Below, one piece after another: positions 33,796 to 42,703 of a stretch of 64,000 nt of DNA. The position numbers were made by a program, and so were the translations under genes. A model generated the notes under the pieces. It saw only the letters and a list, made by a program, of their open reading frames with translations, ran no database searches and had not been told where the DNA came from. The stretch lies in assembly GCF_001420695.1 (NCBI RefSeq), contig NZ_LJJB01000007.1:519890-583889 (forward strand). The letters are read 5' to 3'. Source of the stretch: Brevibacillus choshinensis. GTDB lineage: Bacteria > Bacillota > Bacilli > Brevibacillales > Brevibacillaceae. Each line of letters begins with the position of its first letter. Position 1 is the first letter of the stretch.

Positions 33796-36700
33796 CTACT
33801 TCTGCCCGAAATGGAAAGGATTAAATGTGTTGACTTGCGGTGTTTGATGCTGCTTGAAATAGGTTGCATGCGTATTTGAGGGCAACTGAACGACCGGAGG
33901 AGGACTTACAGGCCGTTGAGCTTGATGCCTTCTTGGCTGATCATATCCCTTCAAGCCCCGTTTTTCCTTTGCCGTAAAATCCAGAATGGCCTGTTTGTAC
34001 TTCTCTTCTTTTTCCTTATATTCTTTAATCGTATGGTTAAGGCACTCGATTGTTTTTTTCCAGACTGCTTCCTGAATTTGATACTGGCCAATGATCTCGT
34101 TTTTTTCCTCCTGTAGTTGTTGATACTCGATCTCGAGTTCGTGATTGGAGTGCTGAACCTGCTGTTCCTCCTTCAACTGATCGAGAGTCCGTTTCCATTC
34201 GGCTTCCTGCTCTTGGTAATGGGCAATTGTCTCTTCTCGGACTTTGAGCCGCTCTTCGGATTTCGTTACTTTTTGACGATACTCATCTAGTTGTTGGCTC
34301 AACTCTTCCATGGATTCTCTCCAACGGTTCTCTGAATGGAGAGAGTCCTTGAGCTTGCGGTTTAATCGTTCATAAGTATGGTTCCATTCCAACTCCAGTT
34401 CCTGAAAATTTGCAATCGTCTCTTCTTGATTCTTACGCAGATGGTTAAGTTGGCCTTCTTTTAGTTTTGCACGCTCTAGCTTTCCAGTAAGTTCCTCCAG
34501 TTTCTCATTCCACTGGGATTCCGTATCAGGATTATTTTCCAAACGCTGCTTTAGGGCAGCAACAGTTTCATTCCATTCCAATTCCTTTTGACGGTATTCC
34601 TCCAGCTGTTGGTTGATTTGCTCGTGGGAGTTATTCATTTCCTCTAATTGGGCTTGATAGCGTGTAATATTCTCCATTTGTTGGTCATGGAGTTGCTCGA
34701 ATTCGGTACTTTGTTGCCGATACGTAGTTAATTGCTGATTGAGCTCTTCTAGACTCTCGTTCAATTGCTCTTCCGTTTGATGGGAAGCCTCGAGCTGTTG
34801 GCGCAGTTGATCCAAAGCCTCGCTCCATTCCGATTCCTCTGTCACATAATGGAAAATGGTCTCTTCATGTTGCTTGAGAAGTGCTGCGTGTTCTGCTTCT
34901 TGTAATTGATGAGCATCGAGCTCCCGGTTGAGCTCTGCTAGCTCCTCGTTCAATTGCTCTTCCGTTTGTTGGGAAGCCTCGAGCTGTTGGCGCAGTTGAT
35001 CCAAATCCTCGCTCCATTCCGATTCCTGTGTCACAAAATGGGAAATGGTCTCCTCATGCTGCTTGAGAAGCGCTGTGTATTCCGCCTCTTGTAAACGATG
35101 AGCATCGAGCTGTCGGTTGAGCTCTGCTAGCGATTCGCTCCATCGCTCTTCCGTTTGAAGGGAAGATTCGAGTTGTTGGCGCAGTTGATCCAAAGCCTCG
35201 CTCCATTCCGATTCCTGTGACACATAATGGGAAATGGTCTCTTCCTGTTGCTTGTGAAGCGCTGCGTATTCCGCTTCTTGCAATCGATGAGCGTCGAGCT
35301 GACGGTTGAGCAGGCGCAGTTGATCCAAAGCCTCGCTCCATTCCGATTCCTGTGTCACAAAATGGGAAATGGTCTCCTCATGCTGCTTGAGAAGCGCTGT
35401 GTATTCCGTCTCTTGCAATCGATGAGCATCGAGCTGTCGGTTAAGCTCTGCTAGCGATTCGCTCCATTGCTCATCCGTTTGATGGGAAGCTTCGAGCCGT
35501 TGGCGCAGTTGATCCAAAGCCTCGCTCCATTCGGATTCTTGTGACACATAATGGGAAATGGTCTCCTCCTGTCGCCTGAGAAGCGCTGCGTATTCTGCTT
35601 CTTGCAATCGATGAGCATCGAGCTGCCGGTTGAGCTCAGCTAGCTTTTCATTCCATTGCTCTTCCGTTTGAAGGGAAGCCTTGAGCTGTTGGCGCAGTTG
35701 ATCCAAAGCCTCGCTCCATTCCGATTCCTGTGTCACAAAATGGGAAATGGTCTCCTCATGCTGCTTGAGAAGCGCTGCGTATTCCGCCTCTTGTAAACGG
35801 TGAGCATCGAGCTGTCGGTTGAGCTCTGCTAGCGCTTCGCTCCATTGCTCATCCGTTTGATGAGAAGCTTCGAGCCGTTGTCGCAGTTGATCCAAAGCCT
35901 CGCTCCATTCGGATTCCTGTGACACATAATGGGAAATCGTCTCCTCATGCTGTTTGAGAAGCGTTGCATATTCCTTTTCTTGCAAACGATGATCCTCTAG
36001 CTGCTGATTCAGCTCTGCCAAGGTTTCGCTCCATTGCTTTTCTGTTTGATGGGAAGCCTCAAGCTGCAAACGCAGCTGATCCAACGTCATGGTCCATTCG
36101 GACTCCTGTGACACATAATGGGAAATCGTCTCTTCATGCTGCTTGAGAAGCGTTACGTATTCCGTTTCTTGCAAACGATGAGCCTCCACTTGTCGGTTAA
36201 GCTCAGTTAGCGTTTCATTCCATTGCTCTTCCGTTTGCTGGGAAGCCTCGAGCTGTTGACGCAGTTGATCCAACGTCATAGTCCATTTGGATTCCTGAGA
36301 CACATAATGGGAAATCGTTTCTTCATGTTGCTTGAGAAGCGTTGCGTATTCCGTTTCTTGCAAACGATGAGCCTCCAACTGCCGATTGAGCTCTGCGAAG
36401 GTTTCGTTCCTCTTCTCATCTGTTTGATGAGAAGCTTCGAGCTGTTGATTCAGCTGATCCAACGTCGTGCTCCATTCGGATTCCTGCGACACATAATGGG
36501 AAATGGTCTCTTCATGCTGTTTGAGAAGCGTTGCGTATTCCTTTTCTTGCAAACGATATTCCTCTAATTGCCCGTTCAGCTCTTCGAGATTTTGGTTCCT
36601 TTGATCTTCCGACTGTCGAGAATCCTCAAGCTGCCGATGTAACTGTTCCAGAGTCTTGCTCCATTCCGATTCCTTTAACTGAAAATGGCTGATCAACTTG

Positions 36701-37296
36701 TTGAACTTGGACAGAAGCTGATCGTATTCTTCTGCTTTGGCTTTGTACGCCTGGAGTTGACTGTTCGCTTGGCTCAAGGTTTCGTTCCATGTCGCTTCCT
36801 GAGTCTGGTATCGTGAGAGGGCTTCGTCCTTTTGCCTCATTATGTGCTGATAATCTTGATCTTGTTGCGATTGCTCGGCATCTCGCAATTTCTCCTGCAT
36901 TTGTGCCAGAAGTTGTTCCCATTTCACTTCTTTTTGTTTGTAATGGGAGATTGTCTTTTCCCTTTGTTCCAGCAACTTTTCAAACTTATCCACTTTGTCT
37001 TCCAATTTGTCGATTACACCTTTGGAGCGTTCTGTCACTCGGGTTAATTCTTCTTCCTTTGATTGGTAAGCCTTACTCGCATGATCCAGCTGTTCTAACT
37101 GTTGGGAGTAACATTGATCTCGTTCGTGGTACTGTTGCAGCTGCTCTTCCAGATCTTTGTTAACATTGCTCAATCGAATGGCTTTTTCTTCGTAGTAAAG
37201 GGCTTGTTGCTTGAGCAAAATTAGCTTTTCTCTCCCAGGACTTGTAGTCTTGCTGGGGGTTGTCACTTTGCTGGCGCTTTTCTTTTTAAGTGCCAC
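33796..37296 (-). CDS. Giant coiled-coil protein with 63-residue repeats
   Basis: A 1166-aa protein that is nearly all coiled coil after a basic, Ser/Thr-rich head (ALKKKSASKVTTPSKTTSPG). The middle holds about ten near-identical repeats of 63 residues (nine heptads) with units such as HEETISHYVSQESEW and LDQLRQQLEASHQTEEQW and ELNRQLDAHRLQEAEYAALL; the outer parts are divergent copies. The tail is Gln/Pro/His rich. Acidic, Gln-rich, no Cys in the repeats, no signal peptide or membrane helix. Start taken at GTG 37296, after AAGGGAGGG; the longer frame to 37362 overlaps that site. I know no function; a fibre of the spore surface or a cytoskeletal strut is plausible given neighbours. Confidence 0.85.
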   Translation of the reverse strand: MALKKKSASKVTTPSKTTSPGREKLILLKQQALYYEEKAIRLSNVNKDLEEQLQQYHERDQCYSQQLEQLDHASKAYQSKEEELTRVTERSKGVIDKLEDKVDKFEKLLEQREKTISHYKQKEVKWEQLLAQMQEKLRDAEQSQQDQDYQHIMRQKDEALSRYQTQEATWNETLSQANSQLQAYKAKAEEYDQLLSKFNKLISHFQLKESEWSKTLEQLHRQLEDSRQSEDQRNQNLEELNGQLEEYRLQEKEYATLLKQHEETISHYVSQESEWSTTLDQLNQQLEASHQTDEKRNETFAELNRQLEAHRLQETEYATLLKQHEETISHYVSQESKWTMTLDQLRQQLEASQQTEEQWNETLTELNRQVEAHRLQETEYVTLLKQHEETISHYVSQESEWTMTLDQLRLQLEASHQTEKQWSETLAELNQQLEDHRLQEKEYATLLKQHEETISHYVSQESEWSEALDQLRQRLEASHQTDEQWSEALAELNRQLDAHRLQEAEYAALLKQHEETISHFVTQESEWSEALDQLRQQLKASLQTEEQWNEKLAELNRQLDAHRLQEAEYAALLRRQEETISHYVSQESEWSEALDQLRQRLEASHQTDEQWSESLAELNRQLDAHRLQETEYTALLKQHEETISHFVTQESEWSEALDQLRLLNRQLDAHRLQEAEYAALHKQQEETISHYVSQESEWSEALDQLRQQLESSLQTEERWSESLAELNRQLDAHRLQEAEYTALLKQHEETISHFVTQESEWSEDLDQLRQQLEASQQTEEQLNEELAELNRELDAHQLQEAEHAALLKQHEETIFHYVTEESEWSEALDQLRQQLEASHQTEEQLNESLEELNQQLTTYRQQSTEFEQLHDQQMENITRYQAQLEEMNNSHEQINQQLEEYRQKELEWNETVAALKQRLENNPDTESQWNEKLEELTGKLERAKLKEGQLNHLRKNQEETIANFQELELEWNHTYERLNRKLKDSLHSENRWRESMEELSQQLDEYRQKVTKSEERLKVREETIAHYQEQEAEWKRTLDQLKEEQQVQHSNHELEIEYQQLQEEKNEIIGQYQIQEAVWKKTIECLNHTIKEYKEKEEKYKQAILDFTAKEKRGLKGYDQPRRHQAQRPVSPPPVVQLPSNTHATYFKQHQTPQVNTFNPFHFGQK
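34700..36545 (-). repeat. Tandem 189-bp coding repeats
   Basis: About ten head-to-tail copies of a 189-bp unit inside the coiled-coil gene. One copy (junction near 35310) is 54 bp shorter, in frame. Copies near 34980-35900 are the most alike, pointing to recent unequal exchange. Confidence 0.88.
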
Positions 37297-37409
37297 ACTC
37301 GTCCCTCCCTTTTGGGTGTACGTTCCCCTATAGACATATGTAAGGAGAAAGAATGTGTGCATGCCCTATCGGAGCAGGAGGCTCACTATAGCTCGAATGA
37401 ACGTGGGCG

Positions 37410-37444
37410 AAAAGAAAAACGGGAGAAGATCACTCTTCTCCCGT
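37410..37444 (-). terminator. Terminator of the SPOCS-like gene
   Basis: ACGGGAGAAGA / TCTTCTCCCGT stem, four-base loop; on the minus strand it is followed by TTTTTCTTTT. Confidence 0.85.
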
Positions 37445-37469
37445 CCACGAAGCGTCTCTCTCAATGCAA

Positions 37470-38729
37470 TTAAGGGAAGGACGGTGCCGGGATCACATCA
37501 GGGAAAGTGATGCAATCCTGAACGTTGATATTGGCATCGGATACTTGTTTGACCAATGTGTCATACACGACCGCTCCGAAGGAGTTCCTCAGGATCAGGC
37601 GGAATGTGTCAAATGCGCCTGGAAGTTCGCTAAGCGTAAGCTCGGCGCTGAGGGTCTCGGTCGTTCCGGTTAAAGTGAACGTCCGGATACCGGTAGCAGT
37701 AATGACCAGTTGCAGGCCACCATTTGGGAGGGCCGTGCAAACAGGCGAGCTGATTTGAACAGGCGTAAAGACAAAGCTGAAATCGCCAAGGATTTCGTCT
37801 GTCGGCGTCGGTGTCGGAGTAGTTGGCACCGTATCGACAAACGTATAGGAGAACGTGCTGCTTCCTGGATCGCAACTCGGGCAGATATCGGCGAGCAATT
37901 GTTCTGTCCCCGTTTCTGCCACACCGTCGAAGAAGACGGTAGAGTTGGTCAAGAGAGCGTTGGCTGTTCCCTGGCAGTCGCAGTTTCTGCGCGGGAAGAT
38001 ATCCGGGCACTGAGGCGGGAACACGATCGGCGGGCAGACGAACGAAGGAGTCGGCGTCGGCACAGGAATAATCGGACGCGGCGAGCAGAACTTCGCCAAC
38101 ACTTCCAGCTTCACTTCCGCTTCTACCTGGATCTCTTTGCAGATGGTAACTTCCAGTTCCACCATGCCTCCCAGCAGCACATTGCCGATTGGGTTGCACT
38201 CGACAGCAGTGATGCGGCAGAGGATGTTGGATTCATCCAACGGTTCCGGCAGGCACAGCACGATTTCGTCATCGAATTGAATGGTGGCCGGGAATTCGCA
38301 CAACAGCGTGCCATTGGCAAATACACGGATCAAGAGCGTTGCGCCGAACAGGAAGCGGACGATACCGACACGGACGATGTTTCCGTTTACGATGATATTT
38401 TCGCGCCGGATGCCAATGACGGTGCAAGAAAAGTCCAGAGACTGTGTGGGTTGTGGTTTAGGGATTAACGGGAATGTTGGAGGAACCATCGGCTCCACGC
38501 ATTGGATAGTAATGTTCTGACCGGCACGGATCGCTGCATCTACCAGCGGTCGGCAATCGTCTGGGATTGGAACCTTGTTCCTATCCCTATTGGCGGCAAC
38601 TACCCAGTCGTATACCTTTTGGACGCGGATGCACTCTTCCTGCAGATTGTTAGGAATAGGTGGAAGTGCGGTTGGTGTAGGCGTCGGTGTCGGTAACTGG
38701 CGACCCTTAATGGGCTTCATATGATTCAC
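37470..38729 (-). CDS. Cysteine-rich SPOCS/DUF3794-like probable spore-surface protein
   Basis: A 419-aa protein with Pro-Thr linkers (TPTPTPTALPPIP, PVPTPTPSF, TTPTPTPT) separating parts. After the first linker comes CIRVQKVYDWVVAANRDR, a phrase typical of SPOCS-type proteins, then a domain with FSCTVIGIRRENIIVNGNIV; later CDCQGTANALLTNSTVFFDG and a C-terminal beta domain. There are about 17 cysteines and no signal peptide, which suits a coat or exosporium protein assembled in the mother cell and cross-linked. Start GTG 38729 lies eight bases after AAGGAAGGA. Family call moderate; function inferred. Confidence 0.7.
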   Translation of the reverse strand: MNHMKPIKGRQLPTPTPTPTALPPIPNNLQEECIRVQKVYDWVVAANRDRNKVPIPDDCRPLVDAAIRAGQNITIQCVEPMVPPTFPLIPKPQPTQSLDFSCTVIGIRRENIIVNGNIVRVGIVRFLFGATLLIRVFANGTLLCEFPATIQFDDEIVLCLPEPLDESNILCRITAVECNPIGNVLLGGMVELEVTICKEIQVEAEVKLEVLAKFCSPRPIIPVPTPTPSFVCPPIVFPPQCPDIFPRRNCDCQGTANALLTNSTVFFDGVAETGTEQLLADICPSCDPGSSTFSYTFVDTVPTTPTPTPTDEILGDFSFVFTPVQISSPVCTALPNGGLQLVITATGIRTFTLTGTTETLSAELTLSELPGAFDTFRLILRNSFGAVVYDTLVKQVSDANINVQDCITFPDVIPAPSFP

Positions 38730-38845
38730 CGGTGTAATCCTTCCTTTCCTTGGGTATTTGCTTTTGCATTTACATTCTATGGGGAAAATGGATTTTTGCT
38801 TGTCAACGAATGCCTATTTTTTAGGTAGTCGTACAAGAACTAGTC

Positions 38846-39730
38846 TTAAAACGGTATTTGAAACTTCTGGATAAACCAATCGTCATCATGTTTTCTTCTT
38901 GCATGATACCTGATTCGCTGTGCTAGCGCGCCGTGTAGCAACACTTCTTTATCGATCGCCATGGGATTGGAATGGACGATTAGCCTCTTAGACGCCAATA
39001 TTCTGGAATCGTTAAAATGGCTGTACGCCATTCGCAGCATGTTGTAGTACACGTGCTCGTTGGTTACGGTGTAAGGATGGGATTTGCGAAACAGGTGGAG
39101 CACTTTCACTGCCGGCTGAACGAAGCATTTGTATCCGAACAGCCATAGCTTGATGGATATCTCGATGTCTTCAAAACCCCATACACGGAATCCGCGATCG
39201 AATCCGCCGATATCGAAAAAAACGTTTTTCGATACCGCCAAACATCCACCGGGAAGAATAGCAACCTCTGTAGGGAGTGTCTGTTGGCGGAGCCACGAGA
39301 TGCCTAATCGCGGATTCAGTGTCTGACCGTATCCAACGTATGTTGGGTGTTCTGTAGACGCGATCCCTGGAGAAACGGCGTCTGCCACTCCGGAACGGAT
39401 CAGTTGCAGCAATTGATCAATCCAATAATTTTCAAAATAGAGATGAGCGTCGCAAAAAATCAGGTAGTCTCCTTTGGCATGTTCTGCTCCAAGGTTCCTT
39501 GCGGGTGCCGCTCCTATTCCCTGGGTGGTGATCAATCTCACCCGATTCCCGTCAACTTTAGGTGCGATGAGCCGGCAACACTGGTCTGTCGAGCCGTCGT
39601 CTACCACGATGATTTCAAACGGATAATCGGTTTTCGATTGAAGAGCGGACGTTACCGTATTGCGCACATTTTCTCCTTCATTTTTCGCAGGAATAATGAT
39701 GGAGACCAACGGCAGCTGCTCAACGGACAT
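38846..39730 (-). CDS. GT2 family glycosyltransferase with GalNAc-transferase-like C-terminal motif
   Basis: A 294-aa GT-A enzyme. PLVSIIIPAKNEGENVRNTV and FEIIVVDDGSTD bind the nucleotide sugar; GDYLIFCDAHLYFE carries the DxH metal motif; GFEDIEISIKLWLFGYK is the acceptor-side motif found in polypeptide GalNAc-transferase-like and chondroitin-type GT2 enzymes. No membrane helix. Start at 39730 (MSVEQLPLVS) has AAAGGAG. It is divergent from the sigma-K-driven (EQ)n gene. Possible job: glycosylation of a spore-surface protein or glycan chain. Confidence 0.87.
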   Translation of the reverse strand: MSVEQLPLVSIIIPAKNEGENVRNTVTSALQSKTDYPFEIIVVDDGSTDQCCRLIAPKVDGNRVRLITTQGIGAAPARNLGAEHAKGDYLIFCDAHLYFENYWIDQLLQLIRSGVADAVSPGIASTEHPTYVGYGQTLNPRLGISWLRQQTLPTEVAILPGGCLAVSKNVFFDIGGFDRGFRVWGFEDIEISIKLWLFGYKCFVQPAVKVLHLFRKSHPYTVTNEHVYYNMLRMAYSHFNDSRILASKRLIVHSNPMAIDKEVLLHGALAQRIRYHARRKHDDDWFIQKFQIPF

Positions 39731-39813
39731 CTGATCACTCCTTTCTCCCTGACATGGTATGCACAGCCTATGCAAGGGGATATCCATACCTGAGAAATTC
39801 ACCGCTGTTTCAT

Positions 39814-39842
39814 CACTCCATCAGCTAGGCATTCATACAATA
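39814..39842 (+). promoter_or_regulatory. Sigma-K-type promoter of the (EQ)n protein gene
   Basis: CACT (39814-39817), 16-base spacer, CATACAATA (39834-39842). The -10 is perfect for sigma-K (CATAnnnTA) and also contains the sigma-E-like CATACAAT; the -35 fits sigma-K better. Predicted start point near 39850, 33 bases before the ATG. Confidence 0.65.
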
Positions 39843-39882
39843 GACACGGATGTATCCTAGGATTTACAAAGGGGTGGGCAGC

Positions 39883-41466
39883 ATGGATGTCGAGGTCTAT
39901 TATGGAGGGCTACGGGGCGGAACGATGCCGTATACGATATTGCCGGCATTTCGTTTGTTCTGTAAACAGAACGGATTTCAAATAAAGTGGGACCCCAAAA
40001 ACAAAAGGATTGATCTGGATTCAGGGCTGAAGGGAAAGATCTGCGTTCTGTCTCCGGGAAGAACGGTCGGTGATACTTATTATGTAGCGGAAATATTGGG
40101 CAAAGTGCAGAGATTTCTTTCTGATTTTGGAATTGAAGTAGTACGCACGGAAAAAAAGTCGGACATTCCGAAAAACAGGGATGTTGCGATACGCTTTAGC
40201 CTAGAAGAACTGCGAACGGCATTCAAACCCAAATTGGAATTGTTCCAGGGTGAAGACGAGAAACGCAAAAGCTTGATCAACAGTCTTCATGCGGAGTTGA
40301 AGCATACTGGGATCACTTGTGTGTTGAAAGCACAAAAAGAACAGCGTTCCGCCCAACCCTCTTTGGCCATAAAATTGCTTCTCCCCATAGACACTGATGT
40401 ATCTAGGCGGAAAGCCTATGGAGAGAAGATTGCGTTTTACCTGGCCTCAGGAATTCTTCAATACTTTCAGACTGCGCAGCAAATTTACCCCATTTCTTAT
40501 CTTCCCATGAACGTTTTAAAGGAATTTTTTAGTAGCGCATTGATAGATCGAGTGGGAATGCTAAATCACGGATACGATGAAGAACAAGAGCAAGAACAAG
40601 AACAAGAACAAGAGAAAGAACAAGAACAAGAACAAGAACAAGTGCAAGAGAAAGAACAAGAACAAGAACAAGTGCAAGAGAAAGAACAAGAGCAAGAACA
40701 AGAGCAAGAACAAGAACAAGAACAAGAACAAGAACAAGAACAAGAGCAAGAACAAGAACAAGAACAAGAACAAGAGCAAGAGCAAGAGCAAGAGCAAGAA
40801 CAAGAGCAAGACCAAGACCAAGAACAAGAACAAGAATTAGAGATAGAACAAGAGCAAGAAGAGGATCTAACGCGAACAATTGGAATTCACTGGCCAGTAC
40901 AATCAGAGCTTGTGGAAGAGCCTGTAAAAGAAGAACAAAAAGGAACAGTGGAAGAGGCTGTCTGGCTTCATGAAATCAATCAAGCGCCTGCAGAAATACG
41001 GCTGGAGGCGGAAGTGTTTTTAGATTACACCTTATTCCATTCAGACTTAGAGCATAGGCCGTTTTTGCTCATCGGAAACTTGTATGTCAAAAACACGGGG
41101 ACGGAAGACTTGATCAATCCGATTATTTGCCTCCGCGTATCGCCAATGGAAAGCATCAAGCTAGGCGGACAAATCCTTCCGCCAAATTTGGTGGAAACCA
41201 TGGGTGTGCAAAGCTCTTCTGGAATCAAAGGGTGGAGATATTTGGAGAATGACTGGTTTTCACAAGCGCAAGAACGTGGAGAATACTGGATTGCTCCGAT
41301 CCAGCCCATTCTGATTTCGCCGAAAGCGACGGAGCCTTTCCAAAACTTCCAGATTTCCATCAAGAAACCGGAAAACGGGAGCACGGTTACGGTTGAGGCG
41401 GTTGTCCTGTTTGACGAACAGGAAATCCATTTTCCAGCGAATAACCGAATTGCTATTTCATTCTGA
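39883..41466 (+). CDS. Spore-surface candidate with degenerate amidase-like domain, long (EQ)n tract and C-terminal beta domain
   Basis: A 527-aa protein in three parts. Residues 1-220 resemble an Amidase_3 fold (KICVLSPGRTVGDTYYVAEI with FLSDFGIEVVRTEKKSD, then DVAIRFSLEEL), but the zinc-binding His of the DPGHGG motif is replaced (SPGRTV), so it is probably inactive. Residues about 233-326 are almost pure Glu-Gln dipeptides. Residues about 370-527 form an Ig-like domain (FLLIGNLYVKNTGTEDLINP). Start 39883 follows AAAGGGG; the ATG at 39850 sits at the predicted transcription start. No signal peptide, in keeping with mother-cell expression from the sigma-K promoter. Function unknown. Confidence 0.8.
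   Translation: MDVEVYYGGLRGGTMPYTILPAFRLFCKQNGFQIKWDPKNKRIDLDSGLKGKICVLSPGRTVGDTYYVAEILGKVQRFLSDFGIEVVRTEKKSDIPKNRDVAIRFSLEELRTAFKPKLELFQGEDEKRKSLINSLHAELKHTGITCVLKAQKEQRSAQPSLAIKLLLPIDTDVSRRKAYGEKIAFYLASGILQYFQTAQQIYPISYLPMNVLKEFFSSALIDRVGMLNHGYDEEQEQEQEQEQEKEQEQEQEQVQEKEQEQEQVQEKEQEQEQEQEQEQEQEQEQEQEQEQEQEQEQEQEQEQEQEQEQDQDQEQEQELEIEQEQEEDLTRTIGIHWPVQSELVEEPVKEEQKGTVEEAVWLHEINQAPAEIRLEAEVFLDYTLFHSDLEHRPFLLIGNLYVKNTGTEDLINPIICLRVSPMESIKLGGQILPPNLVETMGVQSSSGIKGWRYLENDWFSQAQERGEYWIAPIQPILISPKATEPFQNFQISIKKPENGSTVTVEAVVLFDEQEIHFPANNRIAISF
40582..40862 (+). repeat. GAACAA/GAGCAA hexanucleotide coding repeat
   Basis: About 47 hexamers encoding Glu-Gln with a few Glu-Lys, Val-Gln and Asp-Gln changes. 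Copy number is likely to vary by slippage, always in frame. Confidence 0.9.
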
Positions 41467-41482
41467 TAAAACAAGAGGAAAA

Positions 41483-41508
41483 AGCCATCGCTTTTGGGAG
41501 CGATGGCT
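41483..41508. terminator. Bidirectional terminator
   Basis: AGCCATCGCT / AGCGATGGCT stem with a six-base loop between convergent genes. Confidence 0.75.
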
Positions 41509-41521
41509 GCTGTTTCTCGTC

Positions 41522-42610
41522 TTAATACTCTACGAACATTTGCACGAACGTTTTGCCATATGGGCCACCGTCGACGATGGCGATCGCAACATACTCATAG
41601 GAAGGATTCAAGATATTGGCCCGGTGCCCGGAAGAATCCATCAACATCTTATGGCCTGCGACAACAGTCCAGTTTTGGGCAAGATTTTCGGCCGCAGAAC
41701 GGTAGTTGATGCCGAACGATTTCATCATCTGGAAAGGCGTCCCGTAAGTAGGCGAGTTGTGGTTGAAATAGTTATTCTTCACTAAATCCTGTGCCTTCAC
41801 ACGAGCGACATTCTCCAGCTTCATGTCGACTTGAAGCGGGGAAAGGCCATTATCGACACGTTCTTTATTCAAAAGTTGGATCATTTCTTTCTCATCTGCC
41901 GTCAAGTCCGAAGGCAATGGTACTTGCGGATCCGGTTTCTGTGGCGTGCTCGGTTGACTAGGATTGCTCGGTTGACTCGGAGTACTTGGTTGAGTGGGAG
42001 TGCCTGGCTGCGGCTGAGATGGCTGTTGTTCGTACTTGGTTTTGATCGCTTGATACGTCTTGGAATCTGCCTCACCCGTCAGAGTGGCTTTGTTCCGGGA
42101 TTGGAACAGCATAACGGCATAACGGGTGGACTCGTCGTATTGACCTGTTACTTTGGCAGGGTAGCCCAGGGCAACAAGCATTTTTTGCAGCTCACTGACT
42201 TTATCTCCCGCAGAGCCGAGCTTCAGTGTTGTGGATTGTTCCACTGGCTTGTTGTCTGGTGCCGGTTTCGTGGACGGATTTGGTTTCGGAGTCTGATTTT
42301 TCAGCTTGTCATATTGCTGTTTGATCGATGCATATGTTTTGGAGTCTACTACGCCCGTTTGTTTCAATTTGTATTTCTTTTGGAATTTTTTTACGTTGGA
42401 TGCCGTGTACGTATTGTAATACTTGTCCACCTTCAGCTTCGTGTCAAAATGCAAAGCGGCAAGCATTTTTTCCACTTCCTGCACCTTTGCGCTTCTCATC
42501 CCCGTTTTCAAAGGGGTGAATGTCGTTTTGGCGAAAGCGGGTTGTCCGATAATGGAGAGCGAGACGGACAGGGAAAGGATTGCTGCAATTCTCGGAATGT
42601 TGCGATTCAT
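41522..42610 (-). CDS. Secreted CAP-domain protein with two peptidoglycan-binding domains
   Basis: A 362-aa exported protein. Signal peptide: RIAAILSLSVSLSIIGQPAFA. Two PG_binding_1 domains follow: about 30-100 (GMRSAKVQEVEKMLAALHFD) and about 130-195 (GSAGDKVSELQKMLVALGYP), then a Pro/Thr/Ser/Gln linker (PGTPTQPSTPSQPSNPSQ) and a CAP/SCP domain (about 240-362) with LLNKERVDNGLSPLQVD, FNHNSPTYGTPFQMMKSFGI, AENLAQ, SSGHRANILNPSYEYVAI. This is the YkwD family of sporulating bacteria. Wall or cortex binding is likely; enzymatic role unproven. Confidence 0.92.
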   Translation of the reverse strand: MNRNIPRIAAILSLSVSLSIIGQPAFAKTTFTPLKTGMRSAKVQEVEKMLAALHFDTKLKVDKYYNTYTASNVKKFQKKYKLKQTGVVDSKTYASIKQQYDKLKNQTPKPNPSTKPAPDNKPVEQSTTLKLGSAGDKVSELQKMLVALGYPAKVTGQYDESTRYAVMLFQSRNKATLTGEADSKTYQAIKTKYEQQPSQPQPGTPTQPSTPSQPSNPSQPSTPQKPDPQVPLPSDLTADEKEMIQLLNKERVDNGLSPLQVDMKLENVARVKAQDLVKNNYFNHNSPTYGTPFQMMKSFGINYRSAAENLAQNWTVVAGHKMLMDSSGHRANILNPSYEYVAIAIVDGGPYGKTFVQMFVEY

Positions 42611-42703
42611 GTCATCACGCCTTTCACTGGTTTGTCGCCCCCAATGTTACTAGAGTCCAGTTTCGAAAAACAAGCCACATATATTGGAAAGGGATGGAGA
42701 ATC

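Noticed and set aside
34700-36545. CRISPR array or non-coding satellite
   Set aside because: The units are direct coding repeats of 189 bp without spacers, and all changes keep the reading frame.
40529-40879. Long antisense frames of Leu/Val or Leu/Phe and a Lys/Asn frame across the (EQ)n tract
   Set aside because: They are by-products of the hexanucleotide repeat read in other frames; no ribosome site or start context supports them.
41831-42703. Plus-strand frame of about 290 codons leading into the DUF1360 gene
   Set aside because: It is antisense to the CAP-domain gene with no family features; the DUF1360 protein has its own ribosome site and start at 42704.
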